Shown in pieces: positions 36,895 through 46,212 of a DNA stretch of 64,000 nucleotides. A program made the position numbers and the translations under genes. Numbering within the stretch: position 1 is the first letter of the stretch; each line of letters starts with the position of its first letter. Source of the DNA: Mycobacteriaceae bacterium (GTDB taxonomy: Bacteria > Actinomycetota > Actinomycetes > Mycobacteriales > Mycobacteriaceae); the NCBI GenBank assembly GCA_019749805.1, contig JAIEPH010000045.1, forward strand, positions 24,113-88,112. Reading direction: 5' to 3'. Below the pieces are notes generated by a model, which saw only the letters and a program-made list of their open reading frames with translations, was not told the origin of the DNA and did no database searches.

Positions 36895-38352
36895 TCATTG
36901 GGAATTCGGCAGCTGGGTAGAGGTGGCTCGGCTCGGCGCGCGGATCGCGACGATGGCCAGGACGGCGGCGGCGACCGCCAGGACCGCGTTGACCCAGAAA
37001 CCCATGGCGATACCGGTCGTGAACGCGGTGGCGTCGACGGCCGATCGCGTCAGGTCTCCAGGCCAGTGGGCGGCCACCACCGCCCCCATCACCGCCACGC
37101 CCAACGAGAGCCCCACCATCCGGGAGACGTTCAGCGTCGCGCTGGCGATGCCGGAGCGCTCGTCAGGCACCTGCTGCATCGCGGCGGTGGTGATCGGGGT
37201 CGTGGCCAGCCCGAGACCCAAACCTTCGATGAGCAGCCCGGGCAGCAGCCGCCACATTCCCCACCCGGGATCGACGCCGGCCAGCAGCACCAACCCCGTC
37301 GCCGCCAGCACCATGCCCGCACCGATCAGGACGCGCGCGCCGACGTGCGACACCAGCCATCCCGCCAGCGGCGCGAGGACGGCGATCAACACCGTCATGG
37401 GCAGCAACACCAGACCCGTGCGCGTCGGGGAGAAGCCGGTGACCAGTTGCAGGTACAGCGACAGAAAGAAGAACACGCTGCACATGACGGCGAGGTTCAG
37501 CAACGCCAGCACATTGGCCGCCGCGACATTCGGGATGCGAAACAGCGACAGATCCACCAGCGGCGCCGCCGACCGCCGCTCCGCCACCACGAAGATCGCA
37601 GCGCTAGCCGCGGCGATCGCCAGCATCGCCCACAGTCGGATCGAGGCCCACCCAAGGCTGTTGGTTTGCGTCAGCGCGAGCACCAACGCGAACAGGGCGA
37701 TCGCGGACGCGATGAGCCCAACCACATCCACCGGCGCACGCAGCGGCCGCCGAGCAGGCCGCGGCCTGGGCAGCGCGGTGCGGGCCAGAATCAACATCGC
37801 CACCCCGGTCGGGAGATTGAGAAAGAAGATCGACCGCCAGCCGAACGCGTCGGTCAGCAGCGCCCCCAACAGCGGGCCGACCGCCAGTGCTGCGGCGCCG
37901 ACGCCGGACCACACGCCCAAAGCGAAGCCGCGCCGCGCCCCGGAGAACGACGTGATGAGCAAAGTCAACGCGGACGGCGCGATCAGCGCCGCCGCTCCGC
38001 CCTGGGCGGCGCGCATCCCAAGCAGCATCGCGCCCGTCGAGGAGAATCCGGCCAGCACCGAAACGACGGTGAAGCCCGCCACGCCGCCCAGGAATACCGG
38101 TCGTGCACCGAACCGGTCGGTCAGCAGGCCACCGGCCAGAGTGAGCACGGCGAAGGGCACCGTGTAGATGTTGATCACCCACTCCAGCCCCGACAGGCCC
38201 AGACCGAGCTCACGGCCTATCGACGGCAGCGCGATCGCCACGGCGGTGTCATCGAGCAGAACCAGAAACGATGCGACCGCCACCGCTGAGAGCACCCACC
38301 ACTGCCGACTCACCACCGCGGTGGGACCTATCCCGTGGGTCGCTATGTTCAT
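36895..38352 (-). CDS. MFS drug/proton antiporter of the 14-helix type
   Basis: The 485-residue protein has about 14 hydrophobic helices and the DHA2/EmrB motifs LDDTAVAIALPSIGRELG (motif D1-like), GGLLTDRFGARPVF (motif A) and a GP-rich motif C region (LAVGPLLGALLTD). It should export small molecules by proton antiport. It heads a minus-strand operon with the CPD-type ATPase and probably phosphoketolase. A DosR-like box and a BlaI-type dyad lie 70-110 bp upstream. Confidence 0.92.
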   Translation of the reverse strand: MNIATHGIGPTAVVSRQWWVLSAVAVASFLVLLDDTAVAIALPSIGRELGLGLSGLEWVINIYTVPFAVLTLAGGLLTDRFGARPVFLGGVAGFTVVSVLAGFSSTGAMLLGMRAAQGGAAALIAPSALTLLITSFSGARRGFALGVWSGVGAAALAVGPLLGALLTDAFGWRSIFFLNLPTGVAMLILARTALPRPRPARRPLRAPVDVVGLIASAIALFALVLALTQTNSLGWASIRLWAMLAIAAASAAIFVVAERRSAAPLVDLSLFRIPNVAAANVLALLNLAVMCSVFFFLSLYLQLVTGFSPTRTGLVLLPMTVLIAVLAPLAGWLVSHVGARVLIGAGMVLAATGLVLLAGVDPGWGMWRLLPGLLIEGLGLGLATTPITTAAMQQVPDERSGIASATLNVSRMVGLSLGVAVMGAVVAAHWPGDLTRSAVDATAFTTGIAMGFWVNAVLAVAAAVLAIVAIRAPSRATSTQLPNSQ

Positions 38353-38424
38353 CGGATCCCCGTCTATCGCCTCGCCGGCCGGCGTGTGGTCCCTGGCAAG
38401 ACTGCCAGCGGATCATCAGGTACC

Positions 38425-38444
38425 CAAGGGACTTTAGACCCAAT
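38425..38444. promoter_or_regulatory. DosR-like box with GGGACTTTAGACCC core
   Basis: It matches the DosR consensus at nearly all core positions (GGGACTTTAG then ACCC). It lies between the MFS gene (minus) and the gene remnant at 38521 (plus). Confidence 0.6.
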
Positions 38445-38461
38445 TACTAGATAACTTAGTA
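38445..38461. promoter_or_regulatory. 17-bp BlaI-type dyad TACTAGATAACTTAGTA
   Basis: It abuts the DosR-like box, in the same arrangement as at 39574-39609. Confidence 0.65.
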
Positions 38462-38640
38462 GAGATGTCGGGAGGCGGCGCCGTCCCGGCGCCAAGATGG
38501 GGAGCGCCGAAGGGAGACGATGAGGAAAACCTCAATACAACCAAGTGGCCGCCGCGGCCAGCCCAGCTCCGAGGATCGCCTGACACGCGCGGTGCAGAGT
38601 CGGCCCGTGGCCGGTGCCGCTTGCACGAAATAGCGTGTGG
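38462..38640 (+). pseudogene. Decayed duplicate of the DUF2933-like gene start
   Basis: From the operator to about 60 bp past the ATG at 38521 the sequence parallels 39610-39730 (for example CTCAATACAA versus GTCAATACAA, GGCCGCCGCGGCC versus AGCCGCCGTGGCC). After that similarity fades, and the frame ends with no membrane helix. Only the control region seems preserved. Confidence 0.6.
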
Positions 38641-38855
38641 AGCTTCGATTTTGGCTGGCTTCGCAGCGTGGGTAACGGTTGCCGGTCCTCGCCTGTCCGG
38701 CTGGACGATCTGCGGGTGGCTGGCGACGGCCGACAGAATTCGGGCCGCGATCGGGCGGGTCCGTCCCTAGGCGGCGCGGGCGTCGGCGCGTGACCAGCGC
38801 ACGTGTGAGAGGTGCGCCAGAGGCGCTCGCACCGAGCCCAGGCGAACGAGGCCCG

Positions 38856-39128
38856 CTATTCAGCAGATGAAGGCGCACCGCAGGCAGGCGTGCCGCCTAC
38901 GCCGATCGCGCGGGCTTCGTCAACATCGAGGACCCTCAGTAGCGGAGGCAAGTCACTGAGCTCCGCAACAGCCGCCCGGCACGAAGCGCATATGCCCAAG
39001 TGCGCTTCGAACTCCCGCCGCTCGGCACAGGACAGAGCACCTAGCACGTAGGCGGCGTCCCACATCGCGTAATCGTGGGTGTCCCGGTGCGGCGACACGC
39101 CGTTGGGCGGTTCCCCACACAGCATCAT
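38856..39128 (-). CDS. Short zinc-finger anti-sigma-like protein
   Basis: The 90-residue protein holds a ZAS-type anti-sigma domain: HDYAMWDAAYVLGALS, then FEAHLGICASCRAAVAEL with His and CxxC ligands. Family members usually continue with a membrane helix and an outer domain, which are missing here; the end is Gly/Ala/Ser-rich. No sigma-factor gene lies upstream, only a 30-codon frame that ends four bases before the ATG. It is either a truncated remnant or a soluble anti-sigma factor for a partner elsewhere. Confidence 0.6.
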   Translation of the reverse strand: MMLCGEPPNGVSPHRDTHDYAMWDAAYVLGALSCAERREFEAHLGICASCRAAVAELSDLPPLLRVLDVDEARAIGVGGTPACGAPSSAE

Positions 39129-39132
39129 GGCG

Positions 39133-39225
39133 TCACGAACTTTCTTGGCGAGGTAGGGCTACCAAGCCGACCATTTCATCAGGATGGCCAGAGCCCGCGT
39201 AGAGCGCTAAGTTATTGCGGTGCAT
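39133..39225 (-). CDS. Possible 30-residue peptide upstream of the anti-sigma-like gene
   Basis: An ATG at 39225 preceded by GGAAGGGG opens a 30-codon frame that ends four bases before the anti-sigma ATG. It may be a leader peptide or the remnant of a sigma gene. No family is recognised. Confidence 0.3.
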   Translation of the reverse strand: MHRNNLALYAGSGHPDEMVGLVALPRQESS

Positions 39226-39573
39226 AACGTTTCCCCTTCCCTGAAACTCCCACCAACTGTCCTCGGGCCGGCCGTTCCTCGGTAGGGCATCAGGTCACTT
39301 TGGGTCGGTGCCCAAAGTCCTATGCACCCTAGTAGTGCGCACCACAAGCGACACCCAACCTGCACCTCACCCGTTGCCACCTCCACGCCAGTGGACGTGG
39401 AGGGGCGGCTAACGCCGCGTACATCGGGCGGCCCAACCGCATCGCGACCACATCAGCGATTTCGATGACGACTGTCGGTCGTGGGGTCGCCACGCTCATA
39501 TGGACCCCTTCTCGACAACCTCACCGACCGCTCTGCCGTGAGCAGCAACACAGCCAGTCGATCCCGGACTACC
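39226..39573. other. Intergenic stretch without a recognisable gene
   Basis: Besides a weak DosR-like half-site (GCCCAAAGTCC near 39310) nothing is seen. Confidence 0.4.
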
Positions 39574-39593
39574 CAAGGGACTTTCGGCCCACT
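39574..39593. promoter_or_regulatory. DosR-like box with GGGACTTTCGGCCC core
   Basis: The left half GGGACT is perfect and the right half has GCCC in place of TCCC. It lies 73 bp upstream of the DUF2933-like gene at 39666. Confidence 0.5.
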
Positions 39594-39609
39594 ACTAAGC
39601 GACCTAGTA
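39593..39609. promoter_or_regulatory. 17-bp BlaI-type dyad TACTAAGCGACCTAGTA
   Basis: It is directly joined to the DosR-like box and lies 57 bp upstream of the gene at 39666. Confidence 0.7.
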
Positions 39610-39665
39610 GAGATGTCCATGGCGGCTGCCGGCACCAAACTGGAGAGCACCGAAGGGCGACGGTG

Positions 39666-39929
39666 ATGACACGTCAATACAAGCTCATAGCCGCCGTGGC
39701 CACCGCTGTGATCGGCGCCGGCCTGATCTTCGCGGGCGTTCCTGTGACGGTCCTTCTGCTAATCGCCGCAATCGTGGCGATGGTGTTCATGCACGGCGGC
39801 GGCCACGGAAGTCACGGTGGCGGCTACGGAGGTCACGGCGGATGCGCGGCCTCCCAACAGCTTGGCGACCAGCACCCGGCCAGCGCGCAGGTGCCGCCGC
39901 ACACGCACGACGACCCGACCCGCCGCTGA
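39666..39929 (+). CDS. Small Gly/His-rich membrane protein, DUF2933-like
   Basis: The 87-residue protein has two hydrophobic segments ending in IVAMVFMHGGGHGSHGG, then a Gly/His-rich stretch with one Cys and a polar tail. It resembles the protein at 12181 in layout and in its promoter. AAGGGCG precedes ATG 39666. A metal-binding role in the membrane is likely from family context but untested. Confidence 0.7.
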   Translation: MTRQYKLIAAVATAVIGAGLIFAGVPVTVLLLIAAIVAMVFMHGGGHGSHGGGYGGHGGCAASQQLGDQHPASAQVPPHTHDDPTRR

Positions 39930-40463
39930 GACCGGGGAACCGCAGTGCAGTCGACACCGCGGAACAGCCCGCCGGTCAGACCGAGGTCTTGGGCCTGCGG
40001 GTGCGGCGGACTGCCGTGGACACCGCACCCTCCGGCTCACCGACACCAACACCGACACGCCGCCGAGCGGCGACCCTGACGAGTACGAACGGCATCCGGC
40101 ATGAAGCGGCGCCGACTCCCGCCGCGACACCCACAGTCACGAGGCAGTCACCCGCCAGGCCACGCTATGACTCAAGGTCGCGGTGAACTGCATTCGTCGC
40201 GATCTCGGACGTGGTCCCCCGCGTTCTCCGTTCAGCATCCCCGGCCTGTGTACGTAGATAGTAGAATGCCGTCGGAATTCGATTATTAGTGTCTCCATCA
40301 CCATGGAGCTGTGCGGAATCGCGGATTCGGGACCCGCGTCACCGGCCGCACGAACAAGAGCCGCGAACACGCAATGCGATCGCACTCTACCCGAACCTGT
40401 TGCCTCCGAGGGTCCGCCGCCGCAACGTCGGCGGCTAACACGAGCCGACGCAAGCGTGGCCAC
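39930..40463. other. Intergenic region with an orphan dyad
   Basis: No gene is recognised. The dyad at 40247 has no obvious target: the flanking genes both end into this region. Confidence 0.45.
40247..40263. promoter_or_regulatory. 17-bp BlaI-type dyad TGTGTACGTAGATAGTA
   Basis: The right half is a perfect ATAGTA and the left half is weaker. No annotated gene starts nearby, so a gene may have been lost or missed. Confidence 0.4.
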
Positions 40464-42938
40464 TCATAGCAGTTGGTGGCGTTGTAGTGATTTTAAGGAG
40501 AAGAAGCCGGTCGCCGCTGGGAGCCAGAAGGTTGCGAGCCGGAAGGCTAGGACACCCGCGACGGCGGGTGCGCTGGCGACACCGCCCACTATGAGGCCGG
40601 CGACAAGGGCGGCCTCGACCACGCCGAGGCCCGCAGGCGTGGGGCTGGCCGCCCCGAGTGCCGAACCGCCGAGGAAGACCGCGGCAACCAAGGCGGCCGG
40701 CGCGTGACCGCCGAATGCGTGCACCGCGAAGCCCAGCGCCGCGATATAGGCCACGTTCGTGCCCAGTTGCCCGCCGAAAACCAGACCTGCCCGCCGCCGG
40801 TGGCGCACGATGTCGGCCATCGAAGCAGCGGCTTTGCGCACATCGGCCAGCCAGTCCCGGCGCCGGATCAACACCGCGATCGCCACGCCGAGCACCGTCA
40901 TGACGGCGACGAATCCGATCAGCAGGCCCCAGCCGCTCGGCAGTGCCGAGGCGAGCAACACACGCGACTGGCCGAGCCACAATCCGACACCGACCAATTC
41001 GAGGATGTGCAGGACCGCGCCCACGGTCACCGTCACAGCCACGGCGGCAACGGCGGTGGCGCGCGGCAGCCCCGATCGCTCCAGATACCGCTCATTGACG
41101 GCGGCCCCGCCCAGCCCGTAGGGCATCAACCGGTTGGCGAACGAGGTCGCCAGCTGCACATTCACCGTGCGGCCAAACGCGAGCGGACGCGGACTGGCCC
41201 CCATCAGAACAAGGGCCGCCGCGACATACGTCGCAGCCGACATCGCGAATGTGCCTACGAGCCATTGCCATTGCGCCTCGTCGAGAGCAGCAATCGTATG
41301 TCCTAGATGACCGACCTGGGGCAGCAGCACATACGTCGCGAATAACGTCGCCGCGATCCACCCGAGCGTGCGCCAGCGAAACCGCAGCAGGACCTCGCGC
41401 TGCGCCAGTTGCGCGCCGGTGGCATCGGCGACAGCGGAGCGCAGCTCGTCGAGTAGGCCCGGGTGATGTCGGATTGCCTTGCGCGTCGCCGAAGCAAACG
41501 CCAGTGGCTGCAGCAACGGCGCCGCGCCGCGCAACGGCTCGGGACCGATGATCTGAAGTGCGGTTGCCACAGCACGTTTCACGCCAACGTTCAGGCTCAT
41601 CGATACAAGGAGCTCGGCCACATCGGCGTCGAGCCGGTGGTCGGAGGCGCCGGACTCACCGAAGCCGAAGTCGACGATCCACGGTTTTCCGAGCTCATCG
41701 ATGAGCACGTTGGCAAGGCGAAGGTCGCGGTGCGCGATCCGGGAGGCCCGCAACAGCGGAACCTGGCACCACACATCGCACAGCACCTCATCGGACACCG
41801 GCTCAGACATCGAGCGAGCGAGGTTGCGTCCCGGAATCCGCGCCTCGGCCAGCCAGGCGTCGCCGTTATCGGCGACTCCGACCGAAACGACGGTCGGGGT
41901 CCGCACACCTGCCTTCTGTGCGAGCAACGCGATGAAGGCTTCGTGTTCGGCCTCCTGTTTGGGTGTGGCGAACGGAGATTCGTCTTCGACATTCCGGAAG
42001 ACGATGTGGCGGAGCAGTTTGAATAACAGGTCTGCGTTGCGTTCGTGGTAGCCGATGACTTTCACGAACAGGTCGGTGCATTCGCCGCAATTCTCGGTGG
42101 TGACGAGAAACGGTCGCGAGCCTCGCGCATCCAGGGCGACGGGAGCGACCCCGATCGGGCACAGACCGGCGGCGGCCAGCGCCCGCTTGATCGCGGGCGC
42201 CTCAGCACGGTGCACCGGGGCACCCCACAGCAGGTGCAGACCTGCCGCGACGGTCCAGCCGAGCGCGGCGCCACCGAAGACGTCGAGAACGAAATGGGCC
42301 CCGACGAAAACCCGCGCCACAGCCACCACGGCCGCGGCCGCCCATGCGACCCGGCGCCATGGCCGTGGCAACCATGGTCCCGCGGCGGCGGCCATCGCGG
42401 CCGCAACCGCCGCGTGCCCCGAGACGAACCCCAACCCGCCCTGAAGAGTGCGCAGCGTCAGCTCATCGAGCAGGACGTCGGGCCGTGCACGCCCGACGAG
42501 CGTCTTCACCACACGTGCGAGGAGGTAGGCGAGCACGCCTGCGGCCGCCAGGTCACGGGCAAGACCGATCCGCCGCGCGAGCAGCGCCGCCCCGGCCGCG
42601 GCGCCGACCGCGCCGATCGAGCCCAACTGCATTACCGCCAGCAGGACGGGCGACACCCACGACGGCAAGTCGTTGATCACCCGGAACAGGTCCACCTCAA
42701 GGCGAGGCACGTGCACGTCGGTGGAGCGCGCCACCAACGCCGAAATCACCAGTGCCACAACGCCGAGGACAACCCGGACAGCATCACCCGCATGCCGCTG
42801 GATGACGGTGGCATTCGGTGGCTCGCCGCCCGCAACCATTGCGGGCGACGCCAAGTTTTGTGTTGCCTCCCACGTCATCGACCGAACAATTACAGGGGCA
42901 TCTACACCCGGACTAGGGGATTTCGGCTCCGGCGACAA
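40464..42938 (-). CDS. Three-domain membrane protein: PAP2 phosphatase, kinase-like domain, flippase-like domain
   Basis: The first 250 residues are a PAP2 lipid-phosphatase domain with KTLVGRARP, FVSGHAA and RVFVGAHFVLDV. Residues about 270-480 are kinase-like with IAHRDLRLANVLID (about residue 398) and IVDFGFGE, and an ECTDLFVKV stretch before them. Residues about 520-824 are a polytopic UPF0104/AglD-type domain of the lysylphosphatidylglycerol-synthase membrane family (FANRLMPYGLGGAAVNERYL, TPAGLGVVEAAL). Together they suggest processing and flipping of a polyprenyl or phospholipid. It is downstream of a sulfurtransferase gene and a broken PAP2 gene, with a BlaI-type dyad at the head of the run. 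The start could be a later ATG. Confidence 0.85.
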   Translation of the reverse strand: MSPEPKSPSPGVDAPVIVRSMTWEATQNLASPAMVAGGEPPNATVIQRHAGDAVRVVLGVVALVISALVARSTDVHVPRLEVDLFRVINDLPSWVSPVLLAVMQLGSIGAVGAAAGAALLARRIGLARDLAAAGVLAYLLARVVKTLVGRARPDVLLDELTLRTLQGGLGFVSGHAAVAAAMAAAAGPWLPRPWRRVAWAAAAVVAVARVFVGAHFVLDVFGGAALGWTVAAGLHLLWGAPVHRAEAPAIKRALAAAGLCPIGVAPVALDARGSRPFLVTTENCGECTDLFVKVIGYHERNADLLFKLLRHIVFRNVEDESPFATPKQEAEHEAFIALLAQKAGVRTPTVVSVGVADNGDAWLAEARIPGRNLARSMSEPVSDEVLCDVWCQVPLLRASRIAHRDLRLANVLIDELGKPWIVDFGFGESGASDHRLDADVAELLVSMSLNVGVKRAVATALQIIGPEPLRGAAPLLQPLAFASATRKAIRHHPGLLDELRSAVADATGAQLAQREVLLRFRWRTLGWIAATLFATYVLLPQVGHLGHTIAALDEAQWQWLVGTFAMSAATYVAAALVLMGASPRPLAFGRTVNVQLATSFANRLMPYGLGGAAVNERYLERSGLPRATAVAAVAVTVTVGAVLHILELVGVGLWLGQSRVLLASALPSGWGLLIGFVAVMTVLGVAIAVLIRRRDWLADVRKAAASMADIVRHRRRAGLVFGGQLGTNVAYIAALGFAVHAFGGHAPAALVAAVFLGGSALGAASPTPAGLGVVEAALVAGLIVGGVASAPAVAGVLAFRLATFWLPAATGFFSLKSLQRHQLL

Positions 42939-42977
42939 TGACGATGTACCCCTTGGATTCTCACTCCGAAGCTCCGC

Positions 42978-43522
42978 CTACCCAATCCGCGCGCCCCGAA
43001 CACCGACAAGGAGATTCAGCAGGGCGCCCACGCCCTGGCCGGCCGCGGCCCCGCCGATCACATCGAGCGGCGAATGCGCCCCAAGGTAGACGCGCACAGA
43101 GACAGCCACCACCGCCATTACGAGCATGACGATCCGCCAACGACGGCTCAGATATGGACTAGTAACGCCGCCATGCCTAAGCGGATGACGGCGTGGCCCG
43201 ACGGGAACGACGACCCCGCGGCGTGCATGTCACGCAGGACCGCCCCAGGTATGCCTGCCCCGGGCCGCTCACGCTTCACGAGAGCTTTCAGGATGTCCCG
43301 CTCGACGATCAGTTTCGCCGGAACCAGCAGCATCAGGCCCGTGGCGAGGCGAAACTTGCGCGCGCCCAACGCGACAACCGCGACGACGCCCGGTGCTCCG
43401 AGCACGCCCGTCAGCTGAACTACCCAGAGTGGCCGGTACAGCATGTGGGGCGGCGAGTTTGATGCGAGTAGACACCTCGCTGTCGACACGGGACGCGGGC
43501 ATCCAAACTCCACGCTCGTCAT
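42978..43522 (-). pseudogene. PAP2-family phosphatase gene with a frameshift
   Basis: The first frame has LKALVKRERPG and SSFPSGHAVIRLG, PAP2 motifs 1 and 2, then stops at 43148. One base shifted, the other frame carries motif 3 (VYLGAHSPLDVIGGAAAG) and ends at 42978. A single missing base near 43150-43165 explains both. The gene lies between the sulfurtransferase gene and the three-domain PAP2 protein, on the same strand. Confidence 0.8.
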
Positions 43523-43548
43523 CGACCCATGCCCCCGCGGGCACCCCG

Positions 43549-44388
43549 TCAGGTCGCGTCACCCAGCTCGATCGGAACGCCCACGAGCGAACCGTATTCG
43601 GTCCAACTTCCGTCATAGTTCTTCACGTCGGAGTGACCGAGCAGCTCCCGCAACACGAACCAGGTATGCGAGGACCGTTCACCGATGCGGCAGTAGGCGA
43701 TCGTCGGTTTAGATCCATCCAGCCCGACGTGGGTATAGATGGCCGTCAGGTCGTCGTCGGACTTGAAGGTGCCGTCCTCGTTGGCGGCCCTGCTCCATGG
43801 CACGTTCATCGCGCCCGGGATGTGGCCGGCGCGCTGCGCCTGTTCCTGCGGCAGATGGGCGGGGGCGAGGATCTTGCCGGAGTACTCATCGGGCGAGCGG
43901 ACGTCGACGAGGTTTTTGTGGCCGATCGCGGCGAGGACCTCGTCGCGGAACGCACGGATTGTGTTGTCGGGCTCCTTGGCCATGTATTCGGTGATCGGGA
44001 GGTTCACCGTCTCGGTGGCCAGCGGGCGGCCGTCGAGTTCCCACTTCTTGCGGCCGCCGTCGAGCAGCTTGACCTTGTTGTGGCGGTACAGCTTGAAATA
44101 CCAGTAGGCGTAGGCGGCGAACCAATTGTTGTTGCCGCCGTAGAGGATCACGGTGTCGTCGGTGGAGATGCCGCGATCGGACAGCAGCTCGGAGAACTGG
44201 TCCTGGTTGACGAAGTCGCGGCGCACGGGATCCTGCAGGTCGGCCTTCCAGTCGAGCTTGACCGCGCCTTCGATATGACCGCCGTCGTATGCCGTGGTGT
44301 CCTCATCGACCTCGACGAACACGATGTTTGGGTTGTCGAGGTTCAGCTCGGCCCACTCGGCGGTGACCAGAACGTCCTTGCGGCTCAC
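43549..44388 (-). CDS. Thiosulfate sulfurtransferase (tandem rhodanese, CysA/SseA type)
   Basis: The 279-residue protein has two rhodanese domains, the second with catalytic YCRIGERSSHTW (Cys near residue 233) and VDVRSPDEYSG. Length and sequence fit the mycobacterial CysA2/CysA3 group. It transfers sulfane sulfur from thiosulfate to thiol or cyanide acceptors. A BlaI-type dyad lies 52 bp upstream, so it is probably part of the island's stress regulon and leads an operon with the PAP2 genes. Confidence 0.92.
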   Translation of the reverse strand: MSRKDVLVTAEWAELNLDNPNIVFVEVDEDTTAYDGGHIEGAVKLDWKADLQDPVRRDFVNQDQFSELLSDRGISTDDTVILYGGNNNWFAAYAYWYFKLYRHNKVKLLDGGRKKWELDGRPLATETVNLPITEYMAKEPDNTIRAFRDEVLAAIGHKNLVDVRSPDEYSGKILAPAHLPQEQAQRAGHIPGAMNVPWSRAANEDGTFKSDDDLTAIYTHVGLDGSKPTIAYCRIGERSSHTWFVLRELLGHSDVKNYDGSWTEYGSLVGVPIELGDAT

Positions 44389-44828
44389 TGCGGTGACTCC
44401 TCACATCTCGCTAGAGTGGCTCTTGCCTGTCACGCCATCTACGCATGTCAATAGTAGATACGCTACTGGGGTGATCGGGCCCCGGATTGGTCGGTGGTTG
44501 TGGATTCGACGATCTGCCGTGCCCATCAGCACGCCGCGGCCCCAAGGTATCTGCGCGGTGTTCCACGAGCGTTCTGATCTGATCGGTCATCGCAGACGAT
44601 GGGCCACAAAGCGGGTTCCCAGTCGGTTTGAGACCTCGTAACGCAAGAAGTGCAACGGGATTGAACGATCTTCGACACCGTCAAGATCTGGTGAGGCGGG
44701 CGACGCGCTACGACAGACACGCCATCCCCCCATGCGGCCCGTTCGAGACCACCCACCCGATCGAACCCCTGCGCTGCTTTCAACGCTGTTCGGCGTCGGA
44801 GAGGGCCGCAACGGACGGTCGAGCATTG
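44389..44828. other. Intergenic region with a dyad at its left end
   Basis: Beyond the operator at 44440 there is no gene I can support. A minus-strand open stretch (44587-44826) lacks family signs. Confidence 0.4.
44440..44456. promoter_or_regulatory. 17-bp BlaI-type dyad TACGCATGTCAATAGTA
   Basis: Half-sites extend to TCTAC and GTAGA as at 10410. It lies upstream of the sulfurtransferase gene on the minus strand. Confidence 0.65.
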
Positions 44829-45089
44829 CTACGGCCGTGCGTGATCACGCAAGACTGCCAGTCGATCACGGAACTCCGATTCACTGATCTCCCCCCGCGC
44901 GAACCGGGCGGCCAGAGCCTGCTCTGGCGACGGCGCATCGGGCCGAAGCGGTGGACGATTCCGCTGATCGCCGATGGCGTATCGGATCAGCGCGACGATT
45001 CCGACAATGAGCAGGGCCCAAAACAGCACCATCCCCACGCCCATTCCTGCATAACCCCACCAACCCATATCAGGGCCGTACCAAAACAT
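44829..45089 (-). CDS. Small membrane protein with SHOCT domain
   Basis: The 86-residue protein starts MFWYGPDMGWWGYAGMGVGM, has one membrane helix (MVLFWALLIVGIVALI) and ends with a SHOCT motif (ARFARGEISESEFRDRLAVL). GGAGGAG precedes ATG 45089. Its paralogue at 47315 is on the other strand. Small SHOCT membrane proteins are common in actinobacterial metal and stress clusters. Confidence 0.8.
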   Translation of the reverse strand: MFWYGPDMGWWGYAGMGVGMVLFWALLIVGIVALIRYAIGDQRNRPPLRPDAPSPEQALAARFARGEISESEFRDRLAVLRDHARP

Positions 45090-45189
45090 CACGGCTCCTC
45101 CTCCAACTCGCTGTTGAACCGAAGTACAGTCTGGTCGCTGAGACCGCAGGTACCGCAGAGTCATTAGCACCACGTTGAAGGGACCTTCG

Positions 45190-46060
45190 CCACTCCTCGT
45201 TGTGGATCAAGGCGAAGAACAGGTGCTCGCGGATATTGCGCATGGTGGCGCGGGAGAGCCGAATCGCGGTGACAACGCCGGCCAACGAGCCCGAGATGAG
45301 TGTGATGTCGGCGGCCTCGGCCAGGGCTGGCGCGTCGTTGATGCCGTCGCCGACGATGCCGACCCGCCGACCTTCCGCCTGCAGCCGCCGGATCTCACCG
45401 GCCTTGTGCTCGGGCAGTACCTCGGCAAGCACTAGCCGGGACGCCGACCTGGCGGGTGATCGCCACGGCGGCGCGGGCGGGGTCGCCAGACCCGAGCGCG
45501 CAGGGGCAGGCGATGATCAGCACCGCCACTGCCGACACCAGCCCAGCGTCAATGCGGGGGCCGGGCCGGCCACGAACCAGACCGCGAAGGTGGCAATCGC
45601 GATCGCGATGACGACCGGCACGAAGTACGCAGACGTTGCATCGGCCAGCCGCTGGATCGGAGCCTTGGACGCCTGTGCCTGCTGCACCATGCGGATGATC
45701 TGCGCCAGCATCGTGTCCGCGCCGATCTTGACCGCCCGCACCCGCAGGGAGCCGGTAGACCATCGACTCGTCCACCGCGGACTGCCCGGCCAGGACCGCG
45801 GCGTCGACCGGGATCTTCTCGCCGGGGCGGATGAGGATCTCGTCGCCGACCACGACCTCATCGATCGGGATTTCATCCTCCTGACCATCACGCAGGATGC
45901 GGGCAGCGCGGGCATGCAACCCGAGTAGCGCGCGGATCGCCTCCCCGGTGCCGGCCTTGGCTCGCGCTTCCAGCAACCCGACCAAATCTCCCATCGGGGG
46001 AACACGCCCATAGGCACCCCCACGCCATCTGATGAAGCCCACGCGGGCGGTTGCAAGCAA
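45190..46060 (-). pseudogene. Ruins of a P1B-type ATPase gene
   Basis: Pieces of a copper-type ATPase lie in order but in different frames: GDEILIRPGEKIPVDA, then KIGADTMLAQIIRMVQQ, then IIACPCALG, then AEVLPEHKAGEIRRLQ and VGDGINDAPAL. The TGES segment is missing, and the whole region between the CPC helix and the hinge, including DKTGT, is deleted. It cannot code for a pump. SHOCT and USP genes flank it. Confidence 0.88.
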
Positions 46061-46212
46061 TGTGACCTACGACCCGATGCGGTGGGGTCCCAAGTCTCAC
46101 GACGAGATCGGTACGCACCTCCTAATGTCGACACTGCGGTGAGCCGCCATTCGCCGAGGTTCGCGCTGCGGCTGGCCGGTGACCGGGGCAGAGCGACCGA
46201 TGAAGGGACCCG

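Noticed and set aside
39298..39318. DosR-like palindrome near 39310
   Set aside because: The halves GGGT and GCCCAAAGTCC are spaced wrongly for a full box.
40137..40463. A 108-codon minus-strand frame near the orphan dyad
   Set aside because: Arg-rich shadow-like sequence, no start signal and no similarity I can name.
46075..46094. Possible DosR box upstream of the universal stress protein
   Set aside because: Only the right half (GTCCCAA) fits; the left half has almost no match.
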